A DNA stretch of 57,182 bases, taken from Gordonia alkanivorans NBRC 16433 (lineage in GTDB: Bacteria; Actinomycetota; Actinomycetes; Mycobacteriales; Mycobacteriaceae). Shown one piece after another: positions 38,854 to 47,273 of the stretch. The DNA lies in assembly GCF_000225505.1 (NCBI RefSeq), contig NZ_BACI01000029.1:1-57182 (forward strand). The letters run 5' to 3'. Both the position numbers and the translations under genes were made by a program. The notes under the pieces are model-generated. The model had not been told where the DNA came from, did no database searches, and worked only from the letters and a program-made list of their open reading frames with translations. Every line of letters starts with the position of its first letter. Within the stretch, counting starts at the first letter, position 1.

Positions 38854-40079
38854 GCAACGGTCTCCAGGTGTCCTTTGTCAGCGGAGTCATAACGGTTCGA
38901 GGCGATACGGCGGAGGTCGAGCCCCAATCTCGAGGTGACGAAACGGAGTTCGCGGCGGGCCACCGCGTGCTCAGAGCCGAGCAGACCGAACCAGCGTGCG
39001 ATCTCCCTGGACCGGATTGCCGGCCGAGCCAGGGTCACGAGGTGGTGCATCGGTGTGGAGCGCAAACCCATTGCGGTGGCGACCTCGTCGTCAACCCATC
39101 TCGCGGACACCGATTCGAACAGAGTCCGTAGGAACGGACGCGACAGGACGTGGACGATGTCGTTCAGTGGACCAGGTAGTCCGAGGTTGGTGCGATAGCC
39201 GTCGTCGAGAAGCGCTTTGACGAGTTCCCTGGACTCCGGCGGCGGTTCCAGGCGGAAGTCCTGCGCGATCCGATCGGTGCGGCGAGCGTCGCCGAAGTTG
39301 CGGGGGAGTCGGTGCTCCTCGATTCCCATCACCCAGCCGACCCACCTCCAGAGGTGGGTCATCGCTTCCATGTCAGCGCGCGTGTAATGGATTCCGAAGT
39401 CTTTGGCGACTCGCAGCGGCAAGACGAGGAAACCTGCGGTGATGGTCAATTGGGAGTAGGTCTGATTGATCGGGACGCCCCAATGCTCGTCGTCCCAGTG
39501 GCCGTGCATGTGGAGGTGATGCCGAACCATCGCATGCACCAGCCGGATTCGTAGCGTCTCCGACCATCCGGGTTCGCCGGGATCCATCATCCCCGGGGCG
39601 GTGGCCAGGGTGACCCATCGGCCGGTGGCGACGACGCGATCCCAGGTGCCCTCGGTCAAGCGGCCCGTGGCGACCAGCGGCCGGGTGAATCCGCGTGCCC
39701 GGTATCCGTAGATCAGTGACTGGTACAACGTGCTCGACTGGAGTGACCCGAAGCGCCACCAGGCCTCGGCACCCGCACGCGCGAGGGCGGGATCGAACCA
39801 GGAGGGAAGGTCCGTCGCCACCTCGAGGAAATGACGCAATGCGGGTGGCGCATCGGAGATCTCGGAGGGGCTGTCGAGGGCCGCGGTGATGTCCGACCAT
39901 GCCCAACCCCGGCCGGAATACATCTCCGCGATCACCGCATCGGCTGCGGCGTCGCCGAGCATCAGGCCGTCGGCCATCGCGTCGACGGCGTCGGGATGCT
40001 CGGCTCTCACGTCCGTCCAGTTGCGCGCGCCGGTGATGGCGGCTGCGCGTTCGGGACTGACTGTCCACACTGAGGTCAT
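38850..40079 (-). CDS. MpaB/Lcp-like haem oxygenase-family protein (DUF2236)
   Basis: A 409-aa protein of the DUF2236 family, which includes latex-clearing protein Lcp and fungal MpaB. The conserved motif IRLVHAMVRHHL (His182) matches the proposed haem-ligand region. In Lcp the reaction is oxidative cleavage of polyisoprene by a b-type cytochrome. This protein lacks the Tat signal of exported Lcp, so it is probably cytoplasmic with a different hydrophobic substrate. It forms an operon with the SRPBCC-DUF5995 gene, below a TetR gene, reminiscent of LcpR-lcp pairing in Gordonia. The ATG abuts an operator-like repeat and the message may be leaderless. Confidence 0.82.
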   Translation of the reverse strand: MTSVWTVSPERAAAITGARNWTDVRAEHPDAVDAMADGLMLGDAAADAVIAEMYSGRGWAWSDITAALDSPSEISDAPPALRHFLEVATDLPSWFDPALARAGAEAWWRFGSLQSSTLYQSLIYGYRARGFTRPLVATGRLTEGTWDRVVATGRWVTLATAPGMMDPGEPGWSETLRIRLVHAMVRHHLHMHGHWDDEHWGVPINQTYSQLTITAGFLVLPLRVAKDFGIHYTRADMEAMTHLWRWVGWVMGIEEHRLPRNFGDARRTDRIAQDFRLEPPPESRELVKALLDDGYRTNLGLPGPLNDIVHVLSRPFLRTLFESVSARWVDDEVATAMGLRSTPMHHLVTLARPAIRSREIARWFGLLGSEHAVARRELRFVTSRLGLDLRRIASNRYDSADKGHLETVA

Positions 40080-40115
40080 AAAATACAGTGTGTCTTTTAG
40101 GTGGGCGTCGGTCAA
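40080..40115 (-). promoter_or_regulatory. promoter and TetR-operator candidate for the MpaB-like operon
   Basis: AAAATACA (40080-40087) and TGTCTTTT (40091-40098) form an 8-bp-arm repeat with one mismatch around GTG. On the minus strand TTGACC (40110-40115), a 17-bp spacer and CACACT (40087-40092) make a promoter whose start would lie at the ATG (40079), so a repressor on the repeat would cover the -10. Confidence 0.5.
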
Positions 40116-40741
40116 GGTCTGCTGCTCGGTGCTGCGCCTCCCGCGCCTTCGAAGCCTGACCAGATGAGTCGATGCAAGTGGTCGACGAGGTCGGCACGAG
40201 GGATGCTTCGCGTTCGTGACCACCATCCGACGGCCGAGGAAACCGCTCCGACGAGGGCGTATGCCCAAGGTTCGGCGGGGGAGTCGTCTGCGCCGCGCGC
40301 CCGGAAACCGGCTCGCAGGATGTCTGCGACGGTTTCGACGATGGCACCGGGAGTGTTCTCGGCCGTCTGATCGAGCCGTCCGGTCAGTAGGTGGGCCAGC
40401 TGGGGTTCGTCGTCGAACCAGGCGGCCAGGATGTCGATGGCGGCGCGCGTCTGTTCGGCGGGATCGGCGGTTCCGCCGACGACCGAGGTGAGTCGCTCGA
40501 CAATCCGTCGTGCATGTCTGGTTGCGAGCGCGTCGACCACCCCATCGCGGTCGTTGAACGCCGCGTACACCGCGGAGCGGGTGAGGCCGGCAGCTTTGGC
40601 GACTTCCGCGAGCCCGACCGCGGCGCCGGACTGGCGGATGGTCGCCTCTGCGGCGTCGAGCAACATCTCCCGTCGCGCGTCGAGGTCGACCGGGGGTCCC
40701 GGTGGTCTACCTCGACCGCGCCGGGTCGATTCTGCGGCCAT
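40112..40741 (-). CDS. TetR-family transcriptional regulator
   Basis: A 209-aa TetR regulator with HTH text LAEVAKAAGLTRSAVYAAF and a C-terminal TetR_C-type ligand domain (DILAAWFDDEPQLAHLL, LVDHLHRLIWSGFEG). The start at 40741 is preferred because GGAGG is 5 nt upstream. It lies directly upstream of, and on the same strand as, the MpaB-like oxygenase operon, with an operator-like repeat in between, so it probably controls that operon. Confidence 0.9.
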   Translation of the reverse strand: MAAESTRRGRGRPPGPPVDLDARREMLLDAAEATIRQSGAAVGLAEVAKAAGLTRSAVYAAFNDRDGVVDALATRHARRIVERLTSVVGGTADPAEQTRAAIDILAAWFDDEPQLAHLLTGRLDQTAENTPGAIVETVADILRAGFRARGADDSPAEPWAYALVGAVSSAVGWWSRTRSIPRADLVDHLHRLIWSGFEGAGGAAPSSRP

Positions 40742-40846
40742 CTGCACCTCCCGGTCATATCTGCGGTCCTCGTGACCTCAGGACTGCCCGGGGGACAACC
40801 CTACTCGCGCACCCGGGGGCGAAGGGGCGGCCAGATCGGTCGAGCC

Positions 40847-41848
40847 CTACTCGCTGCGAAGCCTGTCGAGGTCGGTCGTGGCCACGACGGAGAGGCGGTC
40901 CAGGATCTGCTCGTACGCAGGAGATCGTCGATGCACCAGCGAGGTGTGGGTTTCGCCGGCCACCAGGTGCAACTCGGCGCTGCCGCCCGCCGCCCGGACT
41001 GCGGCGGTGTAGTGCCGCGAGTTGTCCGGGTCGACGTCGTCGTCGGCGAGACCGTGGAAGAGGATCACCGGCATTGCGGGATCCAGGTTCTGGATCGGGT
41101 CCACCGATGCGTACCGATCGGGCACCTGTTCCGGTGTGCCGCCGAGGATCTGCTTGATGACCCGTCCGTTGCCGTGGTTCACGGCGTAGCGCATGTCCAA
41201 GGGGCCGGAGATGGAAACCACTCGGGATGGGCCGAATGCCGGACGTGAGCCCACTTCATCGTCGTCGAGGCGGTGTCGCGTGCCTGCCCAGACGGCCAAT
41301 TGCGCACCGGCACTGTGGCCGATCACCAGCTCGTCGTCGATGCTGAGTTGAGGATGTGCCTCGGCAATCGCGGGTACGTGGTCCAGTGCGCGGGCCACGT
41401 CGTGGAAGGTCGTCGGCCAGCCGCCGCCCGTGCCTACGCGGCGATACTCGACGTTGTAGACGGCGAGTCCGCGGGCGGCGAGATCACGGGCCATGTCGTC
41501 GAACTGCTCTGCGCCGGCGCGACTCTCCCAGCCGCCGCCGTGAATGATGGTGACGAGAGGAACGGTTCCGTCCCCGTGGTCGCCCGCGGGTAGGTACAGG
41601 TTGGCCCAGTTCTCGGCCGGGTCGGCGTCGGCGGGATCGAGATACTCGATGCGTTCGATGTCGATTCCGTCGGAACCCTGCGGGACCGGCGGAGCTGCGG
41701 TGGGCGCGTGGGTGGTCTCGGTTGCCGCCGTGGACGAGGGCTGCGGGGATTCGCCGGAATCGGTGGAACATCCGGCGGATCCGACGACGAACACAGCCGC
41801 TGCGGCTGTTGCGATCAAATGATGTACGCGCACGCCGAATTCAATCAT
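40847..41848 (-). CDS. α/β-hydrolase lipoprotein (carboxylesterase-like)
   Basis: A 333-aa secreted lipoprotein: signal peptide with lipobox VVGSAGC, a Ser/Thr/Pro-rich linker (~25-60), then an esterase/lipase domain with oxyanion HGGGW, nucleophile in VIGHSAGAQ, Asp in LADDDVDPDNS and His in GETHTSLV. It resembles BD-FAE/arylformamidase-like small esterases. It would be anchored outside the membrane. The substrate is unknown. It does not share an operon with flanking genes in an obvious way. Confidence 0.87.
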   Translation of the reverse strand: MIEFGVRVHHLIATAAAAVFVVGSAGCSTDSGESPQPSSTAATETTHAPTAAPPVPQGSDGIDIERIEYLDPADADPAENWANLYLPAGDHGDGTVPLVTIIHGGGWESRAGAEQFDDMARDLAARGLAVYNVEYRRVGTGGGWPTTFHDVARALDHVPAIAEAHPQLSIDDELVIGHSAGAQLAVWAGTRHRLDDDEVGSRPAFGPSRVVSISGPLDMRYAVNHGNGRVIKQILGGTPEQVPDRYASVDPIQNLDPAMPVILFHGLADDDVDPDNSRHYTAAVRAAGGSAELHLVAGETHTSLVHRRSPAYEQILDRLSVVATTDLDRLRSE

Positions 41849-41906
41849 GCCGGCGGCGGTCTCGGGGTGGGGAAATCGTGACCGAAACCGCGGGCGCCCG
41901 GCCGGA

Positions 41907-43409
41907 TCAGACCTCGGCGTCCTGAGGGTCGGGGTCGGTACGACGGTCGGTGTCGGAGAACACGTCCTGTCCGGGTTCGCTGTCGAGGACTTCCCGCCGG
42001 AACATCAGCATGAAGCCGAAATACAGACAGCCGACCAGGATCAGCCCGCCCACGATGATCATGGGGACGGTCGCGTCGATGGGGGAGAGCAGGATGACGA
42101 CAGCACACACCGACCACACCAGGGCGGCCACGGCCACCGGCAACTCGAACCGACCGAGGTCGAAGGCACCGCGCTTGCGGTCCAGGCGTTTGCGGACGGC
42201 CAGATAGAGAATGACGACGAGTCCGTAGGTGATCGCGGGGAAAAGAGTGCCCGCGGTGATGAGTTCGATCAGCGCGTCGCCCGGCAGCACGATCATCACG
42301 ACGATCCCGATGACCAACGGGAGCACGGTGGCCGGGATCGGGGTCTGGGACCGCTTGTTGACCCGTCGCATCACCTGATGCGCCGGGAACCGCCCGTCAC
42401 GCGACATCGCGAACACCATGCGTGCACACGACGTCAGCGACACCAGTCCGCCGCCGAAGAATGCGATCGCGATCACCACCAACAGGATTCGCTCCATCGG
42501 AGCTCCGAACTGATCCCGCATGATGGTCGCCACCGGCGATTCCGACGCGGTCACCTTGGTGATGTCGTCGATCGCCACGGTCAGTCCGATGAGGAACAGC
42601 ATTCCCAGGATTCCGGCCGCTGCGACCGAGCCGACGATGGCCCGCGGCACCGTGCGGTGCGGATCCTTGGCCTCCTCAGCCATGTTCGCCGCGGAGTCGA
42701 AGCCCACCAGTGTTGCCAGGCCGACGATCATCACGGCCATCAAGCCGCCGCCGAACGCGAAGTATTCTGTTGAATCCGCTGCGACGCCACGTGATCCGAG
42801 GTTGGCGGCCGAACCGTCGCCGGTCACGGCGACCGCCACCAGCAGCGCGACCACCAGCACCACCACGATCGTCACCTCGACGCCCACTGCCAGCGAGTTG
42901 ATCAGCCCGACGAGTCGGGTCGATGCGATCGCGAGCGCCGCCTGCACCAGCAGAATCACGACGGTGAGGATGCGGGCGGTCTGCTCGTCGGGGGTCATGT
43001 TGAACAATGGCATCAGGCACTGGCTGGCCATCGCGAAGTCGATTGCCATGAGTCCCACAACGAGGTAGCAGAAGGTCAGCCAGCCGAAGATCCAACCCAC
43101 GCGCGGGTTGGCGAGCCGAGACGCCCACTGGTACGACGATCCACTGAGCGGGATGCGGGCGGCGAACTGGGCGATGACCAACGCCACCAGCATCTGACCG
43201 GCCAGCGCGATCAGCCAGGTCCAGATGCCTACCGGGCCCGCGTTGTTCAGCAACATGCCGTAGGTGCCGAAGATCCCGACGGCGACGGAGATGAACGCGA
43301 ACGATACGGCGAACACCTGGAACGAGCCGAGCGTGCGTTTGAGCTCTGGGGTGTAACCGAACTCGGCGGACACCTCGTTCGCATCACTGTGGGATGACTG
43401 ATTGCTCAT
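41907..43409 (-). CDS. APC-family amino-acid/polyamine permease
   Basis: A 500-aa permease with about 12 membrane segments. The N-terminal FGYTPELKRTLGSFQVFAV and the glycine-rich first helix (AVSFAFISVAVGIFGTYGM) are typical of the GABA permease/ACT group; GFDSAANMAEEAKDPHRT is the characteristic loop. Amino acids or amines are the expected substrate. ATG 43409 has GCGGAGGCC upstream, which decides it over 43436. Confidence 0.92.
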   Translation of the reverse strand: MSNQSSHSDANEVSAEFGYTPELKRTLGSFQVFAVSFAFISVAVGIFGTYGMLLNNAGPVGIWTWLIALAGQMLVALVIAQFAARIPLSGSSYQWASRLANPRVGWIFGWLTFCYLVVGLMAIDFAMASQCLMPLFNMTPDEQTARILTVVILLVQAALAIASTRLVGLINSLAVGVEVTIVVVLVVALLVAVAVTGDGSAANLGSRGVAADSTEYFAFGGGLMAVMIVGLATLVGFDSAANMAEEAKDPHRTVPRAIVGSVAAAGILGMLFLIGLTVAIDDITKVTASESPVATIMRDQFGAPMERILLVVIAIAFFGGGLVSLTSCARMVFAMSRDGRFPAHQVMRRVNKRSQTPIPATVLPLVIGIVVMIVLPGDALIELITAGTLFPAITYGLVVILYLAVRKRLDRKRGAFDLGRFELPVAVAALVWSVCAVVILLSPIDATVPMIIVGGLILVGCLYFGFMLMFRREVLDSEPGQDVFSDTDRRTDPDPQDAEV

Positions 43410-43536
43410 CTGGCCTCCGCTGCTCAGGTCAGTCAAACCTAGACAGCGACGGTCACGAACGACGCAAAACGCAGAAACGTCGTCCGGTCGGCCTACGCGG
43501 TGAACGGGTGCGCGAACAGCGAGGGCCTCGGACAGG

Positions 43537-44199
43537 TCAGTGTGTGTGGCCCTCGCGCAACACTTCGGTGACCGAGCGGAACATCGTGGACTTGATGGCG
43601 CCGAGGGTGTTCGAGTCCTTGCCGACGAGAGGCTTGAGCCGATCGAGCGCGCTGGAGACGATGGCGTGCTCGTCGGCCACCGAGTCGGCCAGTCCGACTG
43701 CGACCGCTTCCGGTCCGGCGTAACGGTGTCCGGTGGTCATGGCGGTCAGGGCGGCCTGGGGTGTCAGCTTGGCCTGGATGAGCGCAGCCATGCCGGGGGT
43801 GAACGGGATTCGGATGTCGACCTCGGGGAAGCAGTAGTAGCCACGGTCTTCACGCATCACGCGATAGTCGTGAGCGAGGGCGAACATGGCGCCGGCGCCG
43901 AACGCATGACCGTTGACCCCGGCCACTGTCGGCAGCGGGAAGTTCAACAGCCGGGCGAAGAGTTCCTGCACCTGTCCGACGTAGGAGTCGGCCTTGTCGC
44001 CGTTGGCGAGGAGCCAGTCGAGGTCGAGTCCGTTGGAGTAGAACTTGCCCGAGCCCACGGTCACCAGACCGTGGGCGTCGGATTCGACCTTGTCGAGATG
44101 GGTGCTGACTGACTCGAGAAAGCGGGGGGAGAAACGGTTTTCGTCCTCGCCGAGGATCAGGACTGCGATGTCGTCGTGGAATTCCAGTGTTGCGGTCAT
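43537..44199 (-). CDS. enoyl-CoA hydratase/isomerase family protein
   Basis: A 220-aa crotonase-fold protein, shorter than the usual ~260 aa. The oxyanion segments are GSGKFYSNGLDLDWLL and GVNGHAFGAGAMFAL; the second usual catalytic Glu is not in its normal context (FPEVDIRIPFTPG), so it resembles eukaryotic-like enoyl-CoA isomerases (ECI type). It follows the TetR gene with a 43-bp gap on the same strand, forming an autoregulated two-gene operon. Confidence 0.87.
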   Translation of the reverse strand: MTATLEFHDDIAVLILGEDENRFSPRFLESVSTHLDKVESDAHGLVTVGSGKFYSNGLDLDWLLANGDKADSYVGQVQELFARLLNFPLPTVAGVNGHAFGAGAMFALAHDYRVMREDRGYYCFPEVDIRIPFTPGMAALIQAKLTPQAALTAMTTGHRYAGPEAVAVGLADSVADEHAIVSSALDRLKPLVGKDSNTLGAIKSTMFRSVTEVLREGHTH

Positions 44200-44242
44200 G
44201 TTCGGTTCCTTGTCCGTGGAGAGTTGTTGTCGCAGCGGCTGA

Positions 44243-44866
44243 TCAGTTGGTTCCAGGAGGGTCGAGTGACAGCACGGCGCGGACGGCCGCGGCGAGGCGT
44301 TCGCGGACCGCGGCGTCGGCGGTACGTCGGCCGCGGAGAAGGAGGGCGGTCGGGAGCTCGACGACGCAATCTCTGATGACCTCCACCGTCTGGCGGTCGG
44401 TGCGTCCCCAGACCGCGTGCGCCAGCGTCCGGAACAGGTCGACGAGAGCTTGATCGAGGTCCCGGAGTTCATCGGCCAGATCGTCGGGTAGATCGGCGTC
44501 CCCGAGTAGTTCGCTTCGGTCCACGGTGAGCAGGAATCGCCCGGACAGGGGCTGATCGAGAGCGAAGCGCGCCGGGGCGTCGGCGGCAACGACGACCGCC
44601 TCGACGGCGATGTCCCGGCCCCGCCCGGAGTCGAGGGTCGCCTCCACTGCCTCGCGTTGCGCGGTCAGGAAACGCTGTGCGGCGCGCAGCCATACCCGCC
44701 CGACGAGACCCGCTCGCGAGCCGAAGGCGTGATAGATCGCACCGTTGGACACTGCCGTCGACTCTGAGAGGGCTCGCACCGTGACTGCAGCAGCGCCCGA
44801 TTGGACCGCCAGCGCCTCGGCGGCATCGAGCAACTGCTCGAGGTCATGAGTTCTGGGCCGGGGCAC
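44243..44866 (-). CDS. TetR-family transcriptional regulator
   Basis: A 207-aa TetR regulator with HTH RALSESTAVSNGAIYHAFGS and helical ligand domain. GTG at 44866 (VPRPRTHDLEQLL) is preferred since the longer frame to 44917 would translate through a perfect palindrome. It precedes the enoyl-CoA hydratase gene in one transcription unit, so it likely senses an acyl-CoA or acid and represses its own operon from that palindrome. Confidence 0.9.
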   Translation of the reverse strand: MPRPRTHDLEQLLDAAEALAVQSGAAAVTVRALSESTAVSNGAIYHAFGSRAGLVGRVWLRAAQRFLTAQREAVEATLDSGRGRDIAVEAVVVAADAPARFALDQPLSGRFLLTVDRSELLGDADLPDDLADELRDLDQALVDLFRTLAHAVWGRTDRQTVEVIRDCVVELPTALLLRGRRTADAAVRERLAAAVRAVLSLDPPGTN

Positions 44867-44874
44867 GAGAAGAC

Positions 44875-44900
44875 GGTAACAGAGCAGTTGCTCTGTTACC
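44875..44900. promoter_or_regulatory. perfect palindromic operator of the TetR-ECH operon
   Basis: GGTAACAGAGCA (44875-44886) and TGCTCTGTTACC (44889-44900) are perfect 12-bp complements separated by GT. It lies 8 bp upstream of the TetR start and within the promoter region, the classic autoregulatory position. Confidence 0.85.
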
Positions 44901-44975
44901 GCTGTGATCCCCGCCATGCGACTGATTCGTGACGACGCTCGTGAGCTGCCCTAACGATGTACCCGTTGCATCCGT

Positions 44976-45620
44976 ATGATCACGCCCATGTCTGGTCTCT
45001 CGTCCCTGATTCGACGCGCCTCACGTGACACCCGCCCCGCCGCCGGCCGTAACCGGTCGCGGTTTGCCTCGGTGGGACTGGCGATCCTGGCCACCGCGAT
45101 GTCTCTCGTCGTTCTCGCTCCGAACGCCCAGGCCGATCGGGTGATCAACGGGATCGTCGTCGGCGGGAAGATCGAGGAGGCCTACTCCAAGACCGGCGGT
45201 TTCTGGAAGTGGGGCGCACCGACCGGTCCCGAACGGGCGTCCGCCAAGCGTGGCCGGTACCAGACCTTTTCCCGCGACGTGTCGTTCTACTGGCACCCGA
45301 CGGTCGACGCCGGAACGGCTCATCAGGTCGGCGGCGCGATCCGGACTCGCTGGCAGAAGATCGGCGCCGAGCGCGGCGCGCTGGGCTTCCCCACGACCAA
45401 CGAGTACAAGTCGGGCAAGGGGCGGACCAGCGACTTCCAGGGCGGCACGATCACCTGGTCCAAGAACGGCGGCGCCCAGATCGTCTGGGGCGGGATCTTG
45501 CAGAAGTGGCGCGCGCAGGGGGCCGCGAAGGGGTACTACGGCGTTCCGCTCGGCGGCGAGTACCGCATCGGCAGCCGCTTTGCCCAGGACTTCCAGAACG
45601 GCACCATCTTCTGGCCCTGA
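44976..45620 (+). CDS. secreted LGFP-repeat protein
   Basis: A 214-aa exported protein: signal peptide (SVGLAILATAMSLVVLAP, cleavage near AQADRV) and three to four LGFP-type repeats, seen as WGAPTGPE, ALGFPTTNEY, YYGVPLGGEY and QDFQNGTIFW. LGFP repeats bind cell-wall components in corynebacteria and relatives. ATG at 44976 or 44988 may start it. It sits upstream of a lipoprotein gene on the same strand (22-bp gap), so both may serve the envelope. Confidence 0.88.
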   Translation: MITPMSGLSSLIRRASRDTRPAAGRNRSRFASVGLAILATAMSLVVLAPNAQADRVINGIVVGGKIEEAYSKTGGFWKWGAPTGPERASAKRGRYQTFSRDVSFYWHPTVDAGTAHQVGGAIRTRWQKIGAERGALGFPTTNEYKSGKGRTSDFQGGTITWSKNGGAQIVWGGILQKWRAQGAAKGYYGVPLGGEYRIGSRFAQDFQNGTIFWP

Positions 45621-45642
45621 TCCCCGGGTAGCGTGGGCGCTC

Positions 45643-46257
45643 ATGATGCGTGTGCGCGCCGCGGTGGTCCTGGTCGCCGCTGCTCTCGTCGTTGCGGGCT
45701 GTTCGGCTGCCGACGGTGAGCGTGACAGTGACGTCGGTGTCGCCCCGACGGTGACCGAGACGGTGACGTCGACGCCGCCGTCCGAGACCGGTTCGACGGC
45801 GTCCGATGTGCCGACCGATGGCGAGAGCGCCGGTCCGAAGACCGCGCCCGCAGGTGAGGGCGCTCGACTAACCGTCACCGACATCCGTACCGGCTCGCAC
45901 GACGGATTCGATCGGGTCGTCTACGAGCTCGGGGGCAGCGGCCGGCCCGGTTGGCGCGTCGCCTATGTCGACGAGGCGCTCCAGGACGGAAGCGGCTTCC
46001 CGGTCGATGTCGCGGGTGGAGCGATCCTGGACGTCCAGATCACCGGGTCGGCGTACCCCTTCGACAGCGGGGTCGAGCCGTATGCCGGTCCCGATCCGAT
46101 TCGTGCACAGCCAGGCGGGTCGGTGGTGGAGGTGCGGGGCGCGCTCGTATTCGAAGGTGTCACACAGTCTTTCATCGGGGTGTCGGAACGCGGAGCTCCT
46201 TTCACCGTCGACGTGCTGACCAACCCGACGCGACTCGTCATCGACGTGCAGCGCTGA
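45643..46257 (+). CDS. lipoprotein with AMIN-like domain
   Basis: A 204-aa lipoprotein with lipobox LVVAGCSA, a Ser/Thr/Pro linker (~25-70) and a C-terminal AMIN-like β domain (VTDIRTGSHDGFDRVVYELG, RPGWRVAYV, VSERGAPFTVDVL, PTRLVIDVQ). AMIN-type domains bind cell-wall polymers. Two ATGs in a row (45643, 45646) can start it. The function is otherwise unknown. Confidence 0.88.
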   Translation: MMRVRAAVVLVAAALVVAGCSAADGERDSDVGVAPTVTETVTSTPPSETGSTASDVPTDGESAGPKTAPAGEGARLTVTDIRTGSHDGFDRVVYELGGSGRPGWRVAYVDEALQDGSGFPVDVAGGAILDVQITGSAYPFDSGVEPYAGPDPIRAQPGGSVVEVRGALVFEGVTQSFIGVSERGAPFTVDVLTNPTRLVIDVQR

Positions 46258-46323
46258 CCGCCGGTGTACCCGCCGCCGTAAACCTAGTACGGTGTACGGA
46301 GTAAGGCGCCGGAAGGAGCGAGC

Positions 46324-46779
46324 ATGCCCACGTCACCGCGAACTGTCACGCCGCCGCGCTGGCTCAAGCCGATGAACAAGGTGTTCCTGTTCCTGCAACG
46401 CTTCGGTGGGATGAAGGAGTTGCCGGTCCTGATCGTGCCCGGCAGAAAGAGCGGGAAGCCTCGGCGGACGCCGCTGACCGTCGTCGCCGTGGACGGGGGC
46501 CGCTACCTCCTCGAAGGATTCCCCGGGGCCGACTGGGCTCGCAACGTCCGCGCCGCCGACGGGCTGGCGCAGCTGTCGATTCGCGGGGACGTGACCGATG
46601 TCCGTCTTGTCGAACTGCCCGCCGACCAGGCGGTGCCGGTACTCCGCGCCTGGCCTGAACTGTCGGGCAGTGACGGACCGAAGATGATGAAGGATGCCGG
46701 CGTGGTCACCGACGTCACCCCGGACGCTTTCGCCGCCGTTGCGGGACGCTGTGGGGTGTTCCGAATCGACCCCCGCTGA
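46324..46779 (+). CDS. nitroreductase-family deazaflavin (F420)-dependent oxidoreductase (DUF385/DDN-like)
   Basis: A 151-aa split-barrel protein of the actinobacterial DDN/DUF385 family that uses reduced F420: LIVPGRKSGKPRRTPLTVV, YLLEGFPGADWARNVRAA. The family includes the nitroimidazole-activating Ddn of M. tuberculosis. No operon partner is evident; GGAAGGAGCGAGC precedes the ATG. Confidence 0.9.
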   Translation: MPTSPRTVTPPRWLKPMNKVFLFLQRFGGMKELPVLIVPGRKSGKPRRTPLTVVAVDGGRYLLEGFPGADWARNVRAADGLAQLSIRGDVTDVRLVELPADQAVPVLRAWPELSGSDGPKMMKDAGVVTDVTPDAFAAVAGRCGVFRIDPR

Positions 46780-46901
46780 CCCGCGCCGCCGGGCTGTGGT
46801 GACCTTCGGTCGCCGACGACGGCGATGCGATGTTTACCGATACGAACGAATGGCTATATTCCCTCCCGGTCAACGTATCGGAACACCAGGAGGAACGACG
46901 C

Positions 46902-47105
46902 ATGGTCGCACTCATCGTGGGACTGTTCGCCCCAGTGGGGCTCACGGTGTTCACTGTCGGCATGGATCGTTTCCAGCGCCGCATGGAGTATCCCGGCGGC
47001 AATCGGCGACGCGACTCGCTCGACACGGCGTCGGAGGCCGGCGCCACGACGCCATGTCCCGACCAACTCCCGCGTGCGGAACCGGCAGTCCTGAAGCTCG
47101 CCTGA
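46902..47105 (+). CDS. small membrane protein (67 aa)
   Basis: Begins MVALIVGLFAPVGLTVFTV, one hydrophobic segment, then a basic stretch (DRFQRRMEYPGGNRRR) and a polar tail. A good ribosome site (CAGGAGGAACGACGC) fixes the start; an ATG at 46830 in the same frame lacks one. A TATATT -10-like box lies ~45 bp upstream (46854). Function unknown. Confidence 0.65.
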   Translation: MVALIVGLFAPVGLTVFTVGMDRFQRRMEYPGGNRRRDSLDTASEAGATTPCPDQLPRAEPAVLKLA

Positions 47106-47273
47106 CTTCGGTTTTGTTGGTACCGGTTCTCGAGATGGCCGACTGTGGCGCGCCGGCGGCGGAAGTCTGACGGCCGAAGGGGTGCCCCCGGTGCTCTGGC
47201 GATGAAGCCTCTGCAAGTCGTCCGGTATCGGTCGCCCCGGCACCGCTGACCGGCCGCACTGTGCACGGGTCCG

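Noticed and set aside
38850..40079. Calling the MpaB-like gene lcp (rubber oxygenase)
   Set aside because: It lacks the Tat signal and several Lcp-specific features could not be verified, so only the family name is used.
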